Below, one piece after another: positions 26,124-35,131 of a stretch of DNA of 64,000 bases. The position numbers and the translations under genes were made by a program. Every line of letters begins with the position of its first letter. Positions within the stretch are counted from its first letter, which is position 1. Source of the DNA: Arthrobacter wenxiniae (GTDB lineage Bacteria; Actinomycetota; Actinomycetes; Actinomycetales; Micrococcaceae). The notes under the pieces were generated by a model. That model was given only the letters and a program-made list of their open reading frames with translations, searched no databases and was not told where the DNA came from. The stretch spans positions 186,001-250,000 of the forward strand of contig NZ_JAAMFM010000002.1 in assembly GCF_013376105.1 (NCBI RefSeq), in the 5' to 3' direction.

Positions 26124-26543
26124 GTGAAGAACGTTTTGCGGGTATCGGCCGTCTGCGTCTATGACCCCGACGGGCGCATGCTGACCGTGCGCAAGTCCGG
26201 CACCAGCAAGTTCATGCACCCCGGCGGCAAGCCCGAGCCCGGCGAGAGCCCCGCGGAGGCCGCCTCCCGCGAGCTGGCGGAGGAAACCGGCATCACCGTT
26301 GCCCCGGCAGACCTTGAACCCATGGGAACCTGGACCGGCACGGCCGCCAACGAATCCGACACCGACATCGTGGCCACCGTCTTCACGGCGCCGGGAACGT
26401 GGGCCGCCGCAGGCATCGAAGCGGCGGCCGAGATCGCCGAGCTGCGCTGGCTGGATACCGCCCGCGCCGCCGATTTTGACGACCTTGCCCCGCTCCTGAC
26501 CGAGTACGTCCTTCCCCGGATTGCCCCCTGGCTCCAACTGTGA
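26124..26543 (+). CDS. Nudix hydrolase
   Basis: 139 aa from GTG 26124. The Nudix box is complete: G-x5-E-x7-RE-L-x-EE-x-G-I, beginning GGKPEPGES and ending RELAEETGI. Hydrolyses a nucleoside diphosphate linked to some moiety; the substrate is not predictable. TAGGAT at 26111-26116 sits seven bases before the GTG, in line with a leaderless mRNA. The frame extends upstream to 26052 without support. Confidence 0.93.
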   Translation: MKNVLRVSAVCVYDPDGRMLTVRKSGTSKFMHPGGKPEPGESPAEAASRELAEETGITVAPADLEPMGTWTGTAANESDTDIVATVFTAPGTWAAAGIEAAAEIAELRWLDTARAADFDDLAPLLTEYVLPRIAPWLQL

Positions 26544-26604
26544 CGCACTCGTTGCTGAAAACCCGCCTGAAAGTGGCAACAAGTGCGCCATGGTTGGGAG
26601 GCGG

Positions 26605-28506
26605 TCAGCTGTCCCCGGGAGTCGCGGCGTCCGCCACGGCCGCCACGGCCTGGGCAAACTGGGTGTCGTGGAGCTCGGCGTAGCGCCCGCCCCTGGCGAT
26701 GAGCTCGTCGTGCGTGCCCCGTTCGACGATCTGCCCGGCCTCGACCACCAGGATGGCGTCGGCCGAGCGGATGGTGGAGAGCCGGTGCGCGATGACGATG
26801 GCTGTGCGCCCCTCAAGCGCCTCCCCCAGGGCGGCCTGGACGGCGGCCTCGTTCGTGGAGTCCAGGGCCGCCGTCGCCTCGTCAAGAATGACGACGGCGG
26901 GCTGGACCAGCAGGAGCCGGGCGATGGTCAGGCGCTGGCGTTCGCCGCCGGAGAGCCGGTAGCCGCGCTCCCCCACCACGGTGTCCAGCCCGTCGGGCAG
27001 CGCCTCCGCAAAGGCGGCCAGCCGGGCCCGGCGCAGCACGTCCCAAATTTCGGCATCCGTGGCGTCCGGTTTGGCCAGGCGCAGGTTGGAGCGGATGGAT
27101 TCGTGGAACAGGTGCCCGTCCTGGGTGACCATGCCAACGGCGGCGCGGAGCCCGTCGAAGGACAGGTCCCGCACGTCGGTGCCGCCAATGCGCACGGCCC
27201 CGGAATCGACGTCGTACAGGCGCGAGAGCAGTTGGGCGATGGTGGACTTGCCGGCGCCGGAAGAGCCGACCAGGGCAATGGTCTGGCCGGGTTCGGCTCG
27301 GAAGGAGATCCCGTGCAGCACCTCCTCGCCGCCGCGGGTGTCCAGCACGGCCACGTCCTCCAGGGAGGCGAGCGAGACCTTGTCCGCGGACGGGTAGGCA
27401 AACCGGACGTCGTCGAACACCACGCCCAGCGGCCCGGGCGGGACGGGCACCGTTAATGGCTTTTCCGCGATGAGCGGCTTCAGGTCCAGGATCTCAAACA
27501 CCCGGTCAAAGCTGACCAGGGCGCTCATGATGTCCACGCGCGCGTTGGCGAGCGCCGTGAGCGGAGCGTAGAGGCGGGTCAGCAGCAGCGCCAGCACCAC
27601 CACGTCGCCGGCGTTAAGCGTGCCGCCGATGGCCAGCGCGCCGCCCAGCCCGTACACCAGGGCCAGCGCCAGGGAGGAGACCAGCATCAGGGCGGAGAAG
27701 AAGACGAACTGCATGACGGCGGTGCGCACGCCGATGTCGCGGACCCGGCTGGCGCGGGAGGCGAACTCGCGCGATTCGTCGGCGGGCCGGCCGAACAGCT
27801 TCACCAGCGTGGCGCCCGGGGCGGAAAACCGTTCGGTCATCTGCGTGCTCATGTCCGCGTTCAGGTTGGCGGCCTCGCGCCGCATGCCGGCCAGGCGGCT
27901 GCCGAAGCGGCGGGCGGGCATCAGGAAGATGGGCAGCAGCACCAGGGCCAGCAGCGTCACGAGCCACGAGGTGTTCAGCATGACGATCAACGTCAAGACC
28001 AGCTGCACGGAGTTGGACACGATCCCGGACAGCGTGCCGGAAAACGCCTGCTGGGCGCCGATGACGTCGTTGTTGAGCCGGCTGACCAGGGCGCCGGTGC
28101 GGGTGCGGGTGAAGAACGCGATGGGCATGCGCTGCACGTGGTCGAACACGGCGGTGCGCAGGTCCAGGATGACGCCTTCGCCCAGGTTCGCGGAGATCCA
28201 CCGGATCACCAGCGACAGTCCGGCGTCGAGCACGGCCACCAGGGCGATGAGCAGCGCCAGGTTGACCACCACGTCCACGGCGGCCTTGGCCACGATCGCA
28301 TTGACCACGCGTCCGGCCAGCACCGGGGTGGCCACGGCGAGCGCGGCCGACACCACGGACAGCACCACAAACACCAGCAGCTTGCGGCTGTACGGCTTGG
28401 CGAACGCCACCGTGCGGCGCAGCGTGTCCTTGGAGATGCCGCCATTGCTTTTGTCGGATCGCATGGTGCTCCACAGGGAGCTCCAGACGGCGCCTTCCAT
28501 ACTCAT
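26605..28506 (-). CDS. ABC exporter, fused membrane and ATPase domains
   Basis: 633 aa half-transporter of the MsbA/MDR type. The six-helix membrane domain spans about 40-340, including the coupling region RMPIAFFTRTRTGALVSRLNNDV. The nucleotide-binding domain has Walker A GSSGAGKST, signature LSGGE, and Walker B VVILDEATAALDS. Starts at ATG 28506 with AAGGA 7 nt upstream. Stand-alone, so presumably a homodimer that exports lipid or drug-like substrates. Confidence 0.93.
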   Translation of the reverse strand: MSMEGAVWSSLWSTMRSDKSNGGISKDTLRRTVAFAKPYSRKLLVFVVLSVVSAALAVATPVLAGRVVNAIVAKAAVDVVVNLALLIALVAVLDAGLSLVIRWISANLGEGVILDLRTAVFDHVQRMPIAFFTRTRTGALVSRLNNDVIGAQQAFSGTLSGIVSNSVQLVLTLIVMLNTSWLVTLLALVLLPIFLMPARRFGSRLAGMRREAANLNADMSTQMTERFSAPGATLVKLFGRPADESREFASRASRVRDIGVRTAVMQFVFFSALMLVSSLALALVYGLGGALAIGGTLNAGDVVVLALLLTRLYAPLTALANARVDIMSALVSFDRVFEILDLKPLIAEKPLTVPVPPGPLGVVFDDVRFAYPSADKVSLASLEDVAVLDTRGGEEVLHGISFRAEPGQTIALVGSSGAGKSTIAQLLSRLYDVDSGAVRIGGTDVRDLSFDGLRAAVGMVTQDGHLFHESIRSNLRLAKPDATDAEIWDVLRRARLAAFAEALPDGLDTVVGERGYRLSGGERQRLTIARLLLVQPAVVILDEATAALDSTNEAAVQAALGEALEGRTAIVIAHRLSTIRSADAILVVEAGQIVERGTHDELIARGGRYAELHDTQFAQAVAAVADAATPGDS

Positions 28507-28705
28507 GCGGGATTCCTTAATAGAGGGTTGGGCAAGCTACCAGCTTAAGCCACCGGCAGGCCCCAGGGAATTCCCGGTTCCCGCTTTCCCCCGGGTCGTT
28601 GCCAGGGATTTTCCCCGCGGACGACGCCGGGGCTGCCGCGGCCAGGGGCGCGGCCGCCGTCCGGGGGGCGGACAGGGGCGTCACGGCGCCTAATGCAGCC
28701 GCACC

Positions 28706-28723
28706 CCGTGAGTCAAATCACGG
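28706..28723. promoter_or_regulatory. Inverted repeat upstream of amino-acid ABC operon
   Basis: CCGTGA-GTCAAA-TCACGG: perfect 6-bp arms with a 6-bp spacer, about 150 bp before the binding-protein start. The rest of the 28507-28874 gap is GC-rich, with no gene that I can support. This could be a regulator site for the operon. Confidence 0.45.
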
Positions 28724-28874
28724 CCGCCCCGCGGGTGTAACGCGGTGACATATTCCCTCTTCCCATCCGCCGGCCCAGTGGTAACCTCCAAGGACGGGCG
28801 CCCCGCACCCCGTCCATTGCCGCGGGACAGACTTGCGGACATTTTCCGCGTTGACCTTGAAGGAACCCAGGAAC

Positions 28875-29696
28875 ATGAATCGTCGTACTTTTGGACTTGT
28901 CGGCATGCTCGCAGCGGCTTCGATTGCCCTTGCCGCGTGCGGAGGCACCTCCGGCACCGGCGGTTCCACCGGCGCGTCCGCCGGCGGTGACACCTCGCTG
29001 AGCAGCATCAAGTCCGCCGGCGAGATCACGTTTGCGACGGAGGGCACCTACAAGCCCTTCAGCTACCACCAGGGCGGCGCCGGGGAACTGACCGGCTACG
29101 ACGTCGAGGTGGCCAAGGCCGTGGCTGCCAAGCTGGGCGTCAAGGCAAAGTTTGAGGAGACCCAGTGGGACTCCATCTTTGCCGGGCTGGAGGCGAGGCG
29201 CTTTGACGCGATCGCCAACCAGGTCACGGTGAATGCGACACGCCAGGCCAAGTACGAGCTCTCCGACCCGTACACCGTCTCCCAGGGCGTCATTGTCACG
29301 AATGCGGACAACTCCTCCATCAAGACCTTTGACGACCTCAAGGGCAGGACCACTGCCCAGTCCCTGACCAGCAACTGGTACACGCTCGCGAAGGACAGCG
29401 GCGCCAACGTGGAGCCGGTGGAGGGCTGGGCCCAGTCCGTGTCGCTGCTGAAGGACGGGCGCGTCGACGCGATTGTCAACGACAAGCTGACGTTCCTTGA
29501 CTACCAGGTCACCAACCCCAACTCCGGCCTGAAGATTGCCGCCACCACCAAGGATTCCTCCGATTCCGCATTTGCCTTCCACAAGGGTGCCAAGGCCCTC
29601 GACGCGGCCGTCAACACGGCGCTGAAGGAGCTCGCCGCGGACGGCACGCTGTCCAAGCTCAGCGAAAAGTACTTCGGCCAGGACGTGTCCAAGTAG
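28875..29696 (+). CDS. Polar amino-acid ABC importer, substrate-binding lipoprotein
   Basis: 273 aa from ATG 28875 (AAGGAA 9 nt upstream; the frame is open earlier but lacks signal-peptide logic). Lipoprotein signal with lipobox LAAC at about 21-24. SBP family 3 fold: GYDVEVAKAVAAKLGVKAKFEETQWDSIFAGLEARRFD, then NQVTVNATRQAKYELSDPY, which resembles cystine/cysteine binders (TcyA/FliY). First of three genes. Confidence 0.93.
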   Translation: MNRRTFGLVGMLAAASIALAACGGTSGTGGSTGASAGGDTSLSSIKSAGEITFATEGTYKPFSYHQGGAGELTGYDVEVAKAVAAKLGVKAKFEETQWDSIFAGLEARRFDAIANQVTVNATRQAKYELSDPYTVSQGVIVTNADNSSIKTFDDLKGRTTAQSLTSNWYTLAKDSGANVEPVEGWAQSVSLLKDGRVDAIVNDKLTFLDYQVTNPNSGLKIAATTKDSSDSAFAFHKGAKALDAAVNTALKELAADGTLSKLSEKYFGQDVSK

Positions 29697-29726
29697 GGGC
29701 CGGTCCACGGGCGCTAGAGTTCACCC

Positions 29727-30386
29727 ATGGACTTTAACTTGTTTTGGAGTTCGCTTGGGCCCATGGCCCTGGGCGCCCTCCAGGGCACCATCCCGCTGGC
29801 CCTGGCGTCCTTTGCCATCGGCCTGGCCCTGGCCCTGCTCGTCGCCATGCTCCGCATCAGCCGGAACAAGGTTGCCAACGGGGTGGGCCGGTTCTACGTC
29901 TCGGTCATCCGCGGCACGCCACTGCTGGTGCAGCTGTTCGTGATCTTTTACGGGCTCCCGGCACTGGGCGTCAAGCTCGATCCCTGGCCCAGCGCCATCA
30001 TCGCCTTCTCCATGAACGTGGGCGGCTACGCGGCGGAAGTGATCCGCGCGGCAATCCTCTCCGTGCCGCAGGGCCAGTGGGAGGCCGGGCACATGATCGG
30101 CATGTCCCGCGGGCAGACCCTGCTGCGCATCATCCTCCCGCAGGCCGCGCGCGTCTCCGTCCCGCCGCTGTCCAACACCTTCATTTCGCTCGTCAAGGAC
30201 ACGTCCCTGGCGTCCCTGATCCTGGTCACGGAGATGTTCCGGGTGGCGCAGCAGGTGGCCGCGTTCAGCCAGGAATTCATGCTGCTCTACGTTGAGGCGG
30301 CGCTCATCTACTGGGTGATCTGCCTGATCCTGTCCACGGCACAATCACAGCTGGAAAAGAGGCTGGACCGCTATGTCGCCCACTGA
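29727..30386 (+). CDS. Polar amino-acid ABC importer, permease
   Basis: 219 aa, HisM/GlnP-like with five helices and the EAA-type loop IGMSRGQTLLRIILPQAAR. It starts 30 bp after the binding-protein gene. TAGAGT at 29715-29720 lies six bases before the ATG, so an internal leaderless promoter may add to operon transcription. The 3' end overlaps the ATPase gene by 14 bp. Confidence 0.94.
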   Translation: MDFNLFWSSLGPMALGALQGTIPLALASFAIGLALALLVAMLRISRNKVANGVGRFYVSVIRGTPLLVQLFVIFYGLPALGVKLDPWPSAIIAFSMNVGGYAAEVIRAAILSVPQGQWEAGHMIGMSRGQTLLRIILPQAARVSVPPLSNTFISLVKDTSLASLILVTEMFRVAQQVAAFSQEFMLLYVEAALIYWVICLILSTAQSQLEKRLDRYVAH

Positions 30387-31215
30387 CGGCCAGGGGAACG
30401 CGGTCCTGCGGGTCCGCGGCCTGAACAAGTCCTTCGGGTCCAACACGGTGCTGCGCGGCATCGACCTGGACGTCCCCCGCGGCAAGGTGGTGGCCCTGAT
30501 CGGCCCCTCCGGCTCGGGCAAGACCACCATCCTGCGCTCGCTCAACGGACTGGAGACGCCCGACGCCGGGACCGTCACCGTGGGAGCCCGCGGAACGGCC
30601 GGGAACGGCGCGAACGGCGCCGGAGGAGGGGCCGGCGCCGTGCCCCAGCTGCCGGAACTCACGCTGGACTTTGGCGCGAAAGTCACGCCCAGGGAGGTTG
30701 CGGCGCTGCGCGACCGCAGCGCCATGGTGTTCCAGCACTACAACCTGTTCCCGCACATGAGCGTGCTGCAGAACATCATCGAGGGGCCCGTCCGGGTGCA
30801 AAGGCGGCCCCGGGCCGAGGCCGTCGCGGAGGCCGAATCGCTGCTCGAGCGCGTGGGCCTGCTGGAGAAGAAGGACGCCCACCCGTTTGAGCTGTCCGGC
30901 GGGCAGCAGCAGCGCGTGGGCATTGTGCGCGCCCTGGCGCTCAAGCCGCAGCTGCTGCTTTTCGACGAGCCCACCTCCGCCCTGGACCCCGAGCTGGTGG
31001 ACGACGTCCTCGTGGTCATCAAGGAGCTTGCCGAGGAGGGCTGGACCATGGTGATCGTCACGCACGAGCTCGCCTTCGCCCGGCAGACCGCGGATGAGGT
31101 CGTGTTCATGGATGGCGGCGTGGTGGTGGAGCGCGGCCCGGCCAGCCAGGTCCTGCGCACCCCGCGGGAGGAGCGGACCCAGGCGTTCGTGCGCCGGCTG
31201 CTGCACGAGATCTAG
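30373..31215 (+). CDS. Polar amino-acid ABC importer, ATP-binding protein
   Basis: 280 aa: Walker A GPSGSGKTT, Q-loop VFQHYNLFPHMSVLQN, signature LSGGQQQRVGI, Walker B LLLFDEPTSALDPE, H-loop THE. Between the first beta strands and the Q-loop it carries an extra Gly/Ala/Asn-rich stretch (about residues 73-95, GTAGNGANGAGGGAGAV) that typical relatives (about 245-250 aa) lack. Completes the importer. Confidence 0.94.
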   Translation: MSPTDGQGNAVLRVRGLNKSFGSNTVLRGIDLDVPRGKVVALIGPSGSGKTTILRSLNGLETPDAGTVTVGARGTAGNGANGAGGGAGAVPQLPELTLDFGAKVTPREVAALRDRSAMVFQHYNLFPHMSVLQNIIEGPVRVQRRPRAEAVAEAESLLERVGLLEKKDAHPFELSGGQQQRVGIVRALALKPQLLLFDEPTSALDPELVDDVLVVIKELAEEGWTMVIVTHELAFARQTADEVVFMDGGVVVERGPASQVLRTPREERTQAFVRRLLHEI

Positions 31216-31250
31216 CCCCGCGCCTCCCCGCCTGCACCCCGATGCCTGCC

Positions 31251-31275
31251 TGCAACCGGGGCACTTTTCCCCGCC
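31251..31275. repeat. Dispersed short repeat (GCAACCGGGGCACTTT family)
   Basis: In the 84-bp gap after the ABC ATPase gene, GCAACCGGGGCACTTT is followed by TCCCC. The same 16-mer core occurs at 50830-50845, with a shorter variant at 50869-50884. The second half matches the tandem units at 7284-7322. Confidence 0.75.
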
Positions 31276-31299
31276 GCGCCCCCACGTGGCCGGCGGGCG

Positions 31300-32136
31300 T
31301 CAGTCGGCGATCCGGCCGTCGTGCGTGTACACGTTCAGGGTCTTCCCGCGGCTGAACCCGACCAGGGTCAGTCCGGACTCGCGGGCCAGCTCCACGGCCA
31401 GGGACGACGGCGCGCTCACCGCCGCGAGCACCGGCACCCCCGCCATCGCGGCCTTTTGGACGAGTTCAAACGACGCCCTGCCGGAGACCTGCAGCACGGA
31501 GTTGGCCAGGGGAAGCCGGCGCTCCCGGAATGCCGCGCCCACCACCTTGTCCACGGCATTGTGCCGGCCCACGTCTTCGCGCAGCGACAGCAGCTCGCCG
31601 TCGGGGGCGAAGAGGCCCGCCGCGTGGACGCCGCCTGTCTTCTCAAAAAGCCTTTGCTGCTCCCGCAGCGCCTCCGGCAGCGACGCCAGCACCTCGGCCT
31701 TGACCAGCGGCTGGTCCACCGGGGAGCCGATGGGGTGGTGCGAGGACTTCCGCACGGCGTCGATCGAGGCCGTGCCGCAGATCCCGCACGCGCTCGTGGT
31801 GGTCACGTTGCGCCGGGCGGCCAGGTCCGGCAGGACAACGTCGGGGCGCAGCTGCGCCTCCACCACGTTGAACGTCTGCTGCCCGTTCTCGTCCTCGCCG
31901 GCACAGAACCGCAGGGAGATGAGCTCATCGGCATCGTGGACGATCCCCTCGGACACCAGAAAGCCGGCCACCAGGTCAAAATCGTCACCCGGCGTGCGCA
32001 TCGTGACGGTAAAGGGCTCGTGGCCCAGCCTGATCTCGAGCGGCTCCTCCGCCGCCAGGGCCTCCTCGCGCACCACGCGGCGGTGCCCCGCCACGTCAAT
32101 CCTTGTTGCCTTCACTCGCTGAATCAGGCGTCCCAC
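31300..32136 (-). CDS. fdhD: FdhD, sulfur-transfer protein for formate dehydrogenase maturation
   Basis: 278 aa from GTG 32136 (GGAGG just upstream); the frame opens at 32169 but without a ribosome site. Has the redox motif CGICG preceded by TTTSA, and the family blocks EEPLEIRLG and GREDVGRHNAVDKVVG (here LREDVGRHNAVDKVVG). FdhD passes sulfur from a cysteine desulfurase to the Mo-bisMGD cofactor. Fits the moeA/mobA genes 3-5 kb downstream, although no formate dehydrogenase gene is in the window. Confidence 0.95.
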   Translation of the reverse strand: MGRLIQRVKATRIDVAGHRRVVREEALAAEEPLEIRLGHEPFTVTMRTPGDDFDLVAGFLVSEGIVHDADELISLRFCAGEDENGQQTFNVVEAQLRPDVVLPDLAARRNVTTTSACGICGTASIDAVRKSSHHPIGSPVDQPLVKAEVLASLPEALREQQRLFEKTGGVHAAGLFAPDGELLSLREDVGRHNAVDKVVGAAFRERRLPLANSVLQVSGRASFELVQKAAMAGVPVLAAVSAPSSLAVELARESGLTLVGFSRGKTLNVYTHDGRIAD

Positions 32137-32265
32137 GGGTCCTCCAATTGACTGTGCCCCTCCCCTCAAGCGTAGATCCTCCGCCGGGATGGCACAGCCA
32201 CCCGGGGGCGTCCGCGTTCGTGGGCGGCGGTGCCGTGAAAGGCTGGGCTGTCAGGAGCTGGGCTG

Positions 32266-33294
32266 TCAGGAGCTGGGGACGAGGGCCCCGATGAGGCCGA
32301 ACAGGTTCTTGGGATCGTCGGGGTTGGCCACAAGGTCGATCTCGTCGAAGAAGTCCGTGCCGGCGACGGCGTCGCGCACGTACCGCAGGGCCGAGAAGTC
32401 CTCAATGGCAAAGCCGACCGAATCAAAGATGGTCACCTGCCCGGCGGAGGTGCGCCCGGCGGACTGGCCGGTGAGTACCCGCCAGAATTCGGTGACGGGG
32501 AAATCGGCGGGCATCTGCTGGATCTCACCCTCGATGCGGGTTTGGGGGTCGAATTCGACGAAGACGTCGCCGCGGCCCAGGATGGCCGGATCAAGCTCGG
32601 TCTTGCCGGGGCAGTCCCCGCCCATGGCGTTGATGTGCACCCCGGGCTTCACCATGTCCGAGGTGAGGACGACGGCATTCGACTTGTCCGCGGTGCAGGT
32701 GGTGATGATGTCCGCGCCGCTGACGGCATCGGCGGCAGAAGAGGCGACGGCGATGTCAAAGCCGAGCGGGCCCATGTTGCGCACATACTTTTCGACAGCG
32801 GCGGGATCGGTGTCCCACACTGAAACCTTGTCGATGCCCAGCACGCCGCGGAACGCCAGTGACTGGAACTCCGACTGGCTGCCGGCACCGATGAGCGCCA
32901 GGCGCGTGGAATCGGGGCGGGCCAGCTTCCGGGCCACCATGGCCGACGTCGCCGCGGTCCGGAACGCCGTCAACAGGGTCATTTCCGAGAGGAAGGTGGG
33001 GTAACCGTTGCTGACGTCGGCCAGGACGCCGAAGGCCGTGACCGTCTGGAAGCCACGGGCGGGGTTGGACGGGTGCCCGTTGACATACTTGAAGCCGTAC
33101 GTTTCGCGGTCGCTGGCGGGCATCAGCTCAATGACGCCAAAGGGCGTGTGGCTGGCAACTCGCGGCTTCTTGTCGAACTCCTCCCAGCGGCGGAAGTCTT
33201 CCTCAACATAGCCCACCATTTCGGCAAGGATGTGTTCCGTCCCCAGGGCGGCAGCCCACCTGACCATGTTGCCTACATCCACAAAGCGCGTCAT
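32266..33294 (-). CDS. ocd: Ornithine cyclodeaminase
   Basis: 342 aa. Converts L-ornithine to L-proline and ammonia with bound NAD (EC 4.3.1.12). Rather than the general mu-crystallin pattern, it follows the true OCD sequence closely: RVASH near 45, AFKYVNGHP-like YGFKYVNGHP, the dinucleotide motif LIGAGSQSEF, and MGGDCPGKTEL with Asp227 at the catalytic position. QTRIEGEIQQ(M)PADFPV is also characteristic. Divergent from an Lrp-type regulator, the usual partner of arginine/ornithine/proline genes. Confidence 0.95.
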   Translation of the reverse strand: MTRFVDVGNMVRWAAALGTEHILAEMVGYVEEDFRRWEEFDKKPRVASHTPFGVIELMPASDRETYGFKYVNGHPSNPARGFQTVTAFGVLADVSNGYPTFLSEMTLLTAFRTAATSAMVARKLARPDSTRLALIGAGSQSEFQSLAFRGVLGIDKVSVWDTDPAAVEKYVRNMGPLGFDIAVASSAADAVSGADIITTCTADKSNAVVLTSDMVKPGVHINAMGGDCPGKTELDPAILGRGDVFVEFDPQTRIEGEIQQMPADFPVTEFWRVLTGQSAGRTSAGQVTIFDSVGFAIEDFSALRYVRDAVAGTDFFDEIDLVANPDDPKNLFGLIGALVPSS

Positions 33295-33410
33295 TGCGAC
33301 CCTTTCTCACACCATCGACACTCCCACTCTAGGGTTCGTCGAACTGCACATTCAATGGGCAGAAAACCAATATTCAGCATAGTAACTGCGCAAAGTGACC
33401 CATGCATTAG

Positions 33411-33416
33411 TACAAT
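33411..33416 (+). promoter_or_regulatory. -10 box giving a leaderless lrp-type mRNA
   Basis: TACAAT ends exactly six bases before the ATG at 33423, so transcription would begin on the A of the start codon. No Shine-Dalgarno sequence is present. The -35 region is weak, which suggests activator or autoregulatory control. Confidence 0.6.
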
Positions 33417-33422
33417 GTGTCC

Positions 33423-33854
33423 ATGGGTGTGATGGATGATCTGGACCGGCGGCTGCTGTCCGCGCTCCGCGGGAATGGCCGGGAGCCGGTGGCAGCCCTT
33501 GCCCGGCGCCTGGATGTCTCCCGGGCCACCGTCAACAGCAGGCTGGACCGTCTGGTGGCCTCGGGCACCATCGTCGGCTTCTCCGTCCGGGTCCGCGACG
33601 AGACGGATCCGCTCTCGATCCGGGCCATCTCGCTGCTGGAGGTTGAGGGACGGGCCACGGACAAGGTGATCAGGGCACTCAAGGGCCTGCCGGAGATCCG
33701 GGCCCTGCACACCACCAACGGCGCCTGGGACCTGGTGGCCGAGCTTGCCATGGCGGACCTGGCGGCCTTCGACCAGGTCCTGGGGCGGATCCGTTCCATC
33801 GAGGGGATCGTAAACAGCGAAAGCAGCCTGCTGCTCAGCTCCGTGCTGCGCTAG
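33423..33854 (+). CDS. Lrp/AsnC-family transcriptional regulator
   Basis: 143 aa from ATG 33423 (a GTG at 33417 and later in-frame starts exist). HTH: LARRLDVSRATVNSRLDRLVASGTI; the C-terminal RAM domain is about 70-140. Divergent from ornithine cyclodeaminase by 128 bp, so it probably responds to ornithine, arginine or proline and controls ocd. The TACAAT box predicts a leaderless transcript. Confidence 0.93.
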   Translation: MGVMDDLDRRLLSALRGNGREPVAALARRLDVSRATVNSRLDRLVASGTIVGFSVRVRDETDPLSIRAISLLEVEGRATDKVIRALKGLPEIRALHTTNGAWDLVAELAMADLAAFDQVLGRIRSIEGIVNSESSLLLSSVLR

Positions 33855-34163
33855 CAGCAGGCGGCGGGGCCGCGGCCGGATCCAGTCCCGCCAGGCAAGG
33901 TCGGGGCGGTGGAGGTGCCCGTCCACCCACGGTTCACGCTGACGTTCGGGCTGCGGGATGTCCCTGTCCACAATGATCGGGCGGGTCCGTGATCCTCCCG
34001 GCGACCCGCTTCCGCCGTCGAGCGCCTGGCGGACCCGTGCTGCCCCGCGCGAAGCGGGCGCGCGGGCTGGCCGCCACGGTCCCCGCGGACCAGGACGCGG
34101 ACCAGGACGACGCCGGCACCTCCCGTGCCGCTGCCCTCCCCCGGGGGCGCCCGACCCGTTGAG
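33855..34163. other. Gene-free GC-rich stretch, possible gene remnant
   Basis: No supported gene. On the minus strand one frame reads a protein-like stretch (DRDIPQPERQREPWVDGHL, then HRPDLAWRDWIRPRPRR), but it lacks a start and its flanks are low-complexity. It could be the decayed end of a gene; I cannot name the family. It is bounded on the right by the tandem repeats at 34164. Confidence 0.35.
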
Positions 34164-34250
34164 GTCGTCATCGCCAACCTCAACGACGCGGGATGTCGTC
34201 ATCGCCAACCTCAACGACGCGGGATGTCGTCATCTCCAAGCTCAACGGAT
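34164..34250. repeat. Tandem 31-bp repeats overlapping the hydrolase 3' end
   Basis: About 2.8 units with period 31 (34164, 34195, 34226), core GTCGTCATCGCCAACCTC; the third unit diverges (GTCATCTCCAAGCTCAACGG). Each unit can pair GTTGAGG with CCTCAAC around the core. The third unit lies inside the end of the minus-strand hydrolase gene. The motif resembles the 34-bp repeats at 16217-16284. Confidence 0.85.
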
Positions 34251-35131
34251 GGGTGGCCGGCGCTGTCGCCCCACTCCCAGCTGCCGTCGCGCAGCCACGC
34301 GAGGGTCTGCGGCCAGAACGAGTCGCGGTACCGGCTGTGGAACAGGGCAAAATGGCCCAGCGAGGCACGCCCATACGCTGATGGATGAAGCTGGAAGATC
34401 CGCGCGGGGCTGTGCGGCGTGTAGGCCACGGCCCGCTCCATGGCGGCGACGGTTGCGTAGGCGTCGTCGGTGGGCGCGAGGGCCAGCAGGGGCGCCGTGA
34501 CGGCGGCCTGGTGCGCCCGGAGGGCGCTGCGCACGGCACCGGCCGCCGCCGTCGTAAAGTCCTTGCGGCTGCGCGCCCAGTCCAGGGCCACGCCGGCCGG
34601 AAGGTCCTCCATGAGGCCCAGCCGCTTCGCCGGGAAATAGCCGAAGATCCCCACCAGCGGGAACATCAGGAGGGCGCGGCCCCAGTGCCCCAGCTGGTGG
34701 CGGAGCCGGAGGTCGCGCCAGTAGGCGTGCTGCGCACCAACGGTCAGGATGCGGCCCAGACCGGAGGCGTGGGCGGCCAGCCCCACGCCGTAGCCGCCGA
34801 AGCTGTGGCCCACAAAGTGCACGGGCAGCCCGTCCGCCTGCGCCAGTGCCCACGCCAGCACGGCGTCGATGTCCAGCGAGCCCCACTCGTACCAGCGCAC
34901 GCGCTGCCCGCGCAGCGAACCACCGCGGGATCCGCCGATCCCCCGGTAGTCAAAGGTGACCGCCGTGAAGCCGTTTTCCGCCAAATACTCCGCGTACCGG
35001 CGGTAGTAGCCGGCCCTGACGGCCGTGGCGCTGGCAATGACCACCGTTCCGCGCCGTTGGGCGCCGTCGGGGACGGGGAACAGCTGCCCTGCCAGCTCCC
35101 GTCCGTCCGTGCAGGCAATGCTTATTTCCAC
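34211..35131 (-). CDS. Alpha/beta hydrolase
   Basis: 306 aa from GTG 35131, which overlaps the moeA stop (GTGGAAATAA). The open frame upstream to 35323 runs inside moeA. The nucleophile elbow is GHSFGG, with TFDYRGIGGSRGG before it; a late Asp (PTDDAY) and His (GHFALFH) complete a likely triad (COG4757-like). The last residues (ELGDDDIPRR) are coded by the tandem repeat, which also supplies the stop, so the native C-terminus may have been replaced. Expressed with the Mo-cofactor genes, but its reaction is unknown. Confidence 0.85.
   Translation of the reverse strand: MEISIACTDGRELAGQLFPVPDGAQRRGTVVIASATAVRAGYYRRYAEYLAENGFTAVTFDYRGIGGSRGGSLRGQRVRWYEWGSLDIDAVLAWALAQADGLPVHFVGHSFGGYGVGLAAHASGLGRILTVGAQHAYWRDLRLRHQLGHWGRALLMFPLVGIFGYFPAKRLGLMEDLPAGVALDWARSRKDFTTAAAGAVRSALRAHQAAVTAPLLALAPTDDAYATVAAMERAVAYTPHSPARIFQLHPSAYGRASLGHFALFHSRYRDSFWPQTLAWLRDGSWEWGDSAGHPSVELGDDDIPRR

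Noticed and set aside
33855-34163. Possible coding remnant ending RPDLAWRDWIRPRPRR
   Set aside because: Protein-like but short, without a start or recognisable family; kept only as an unassigned stretch.
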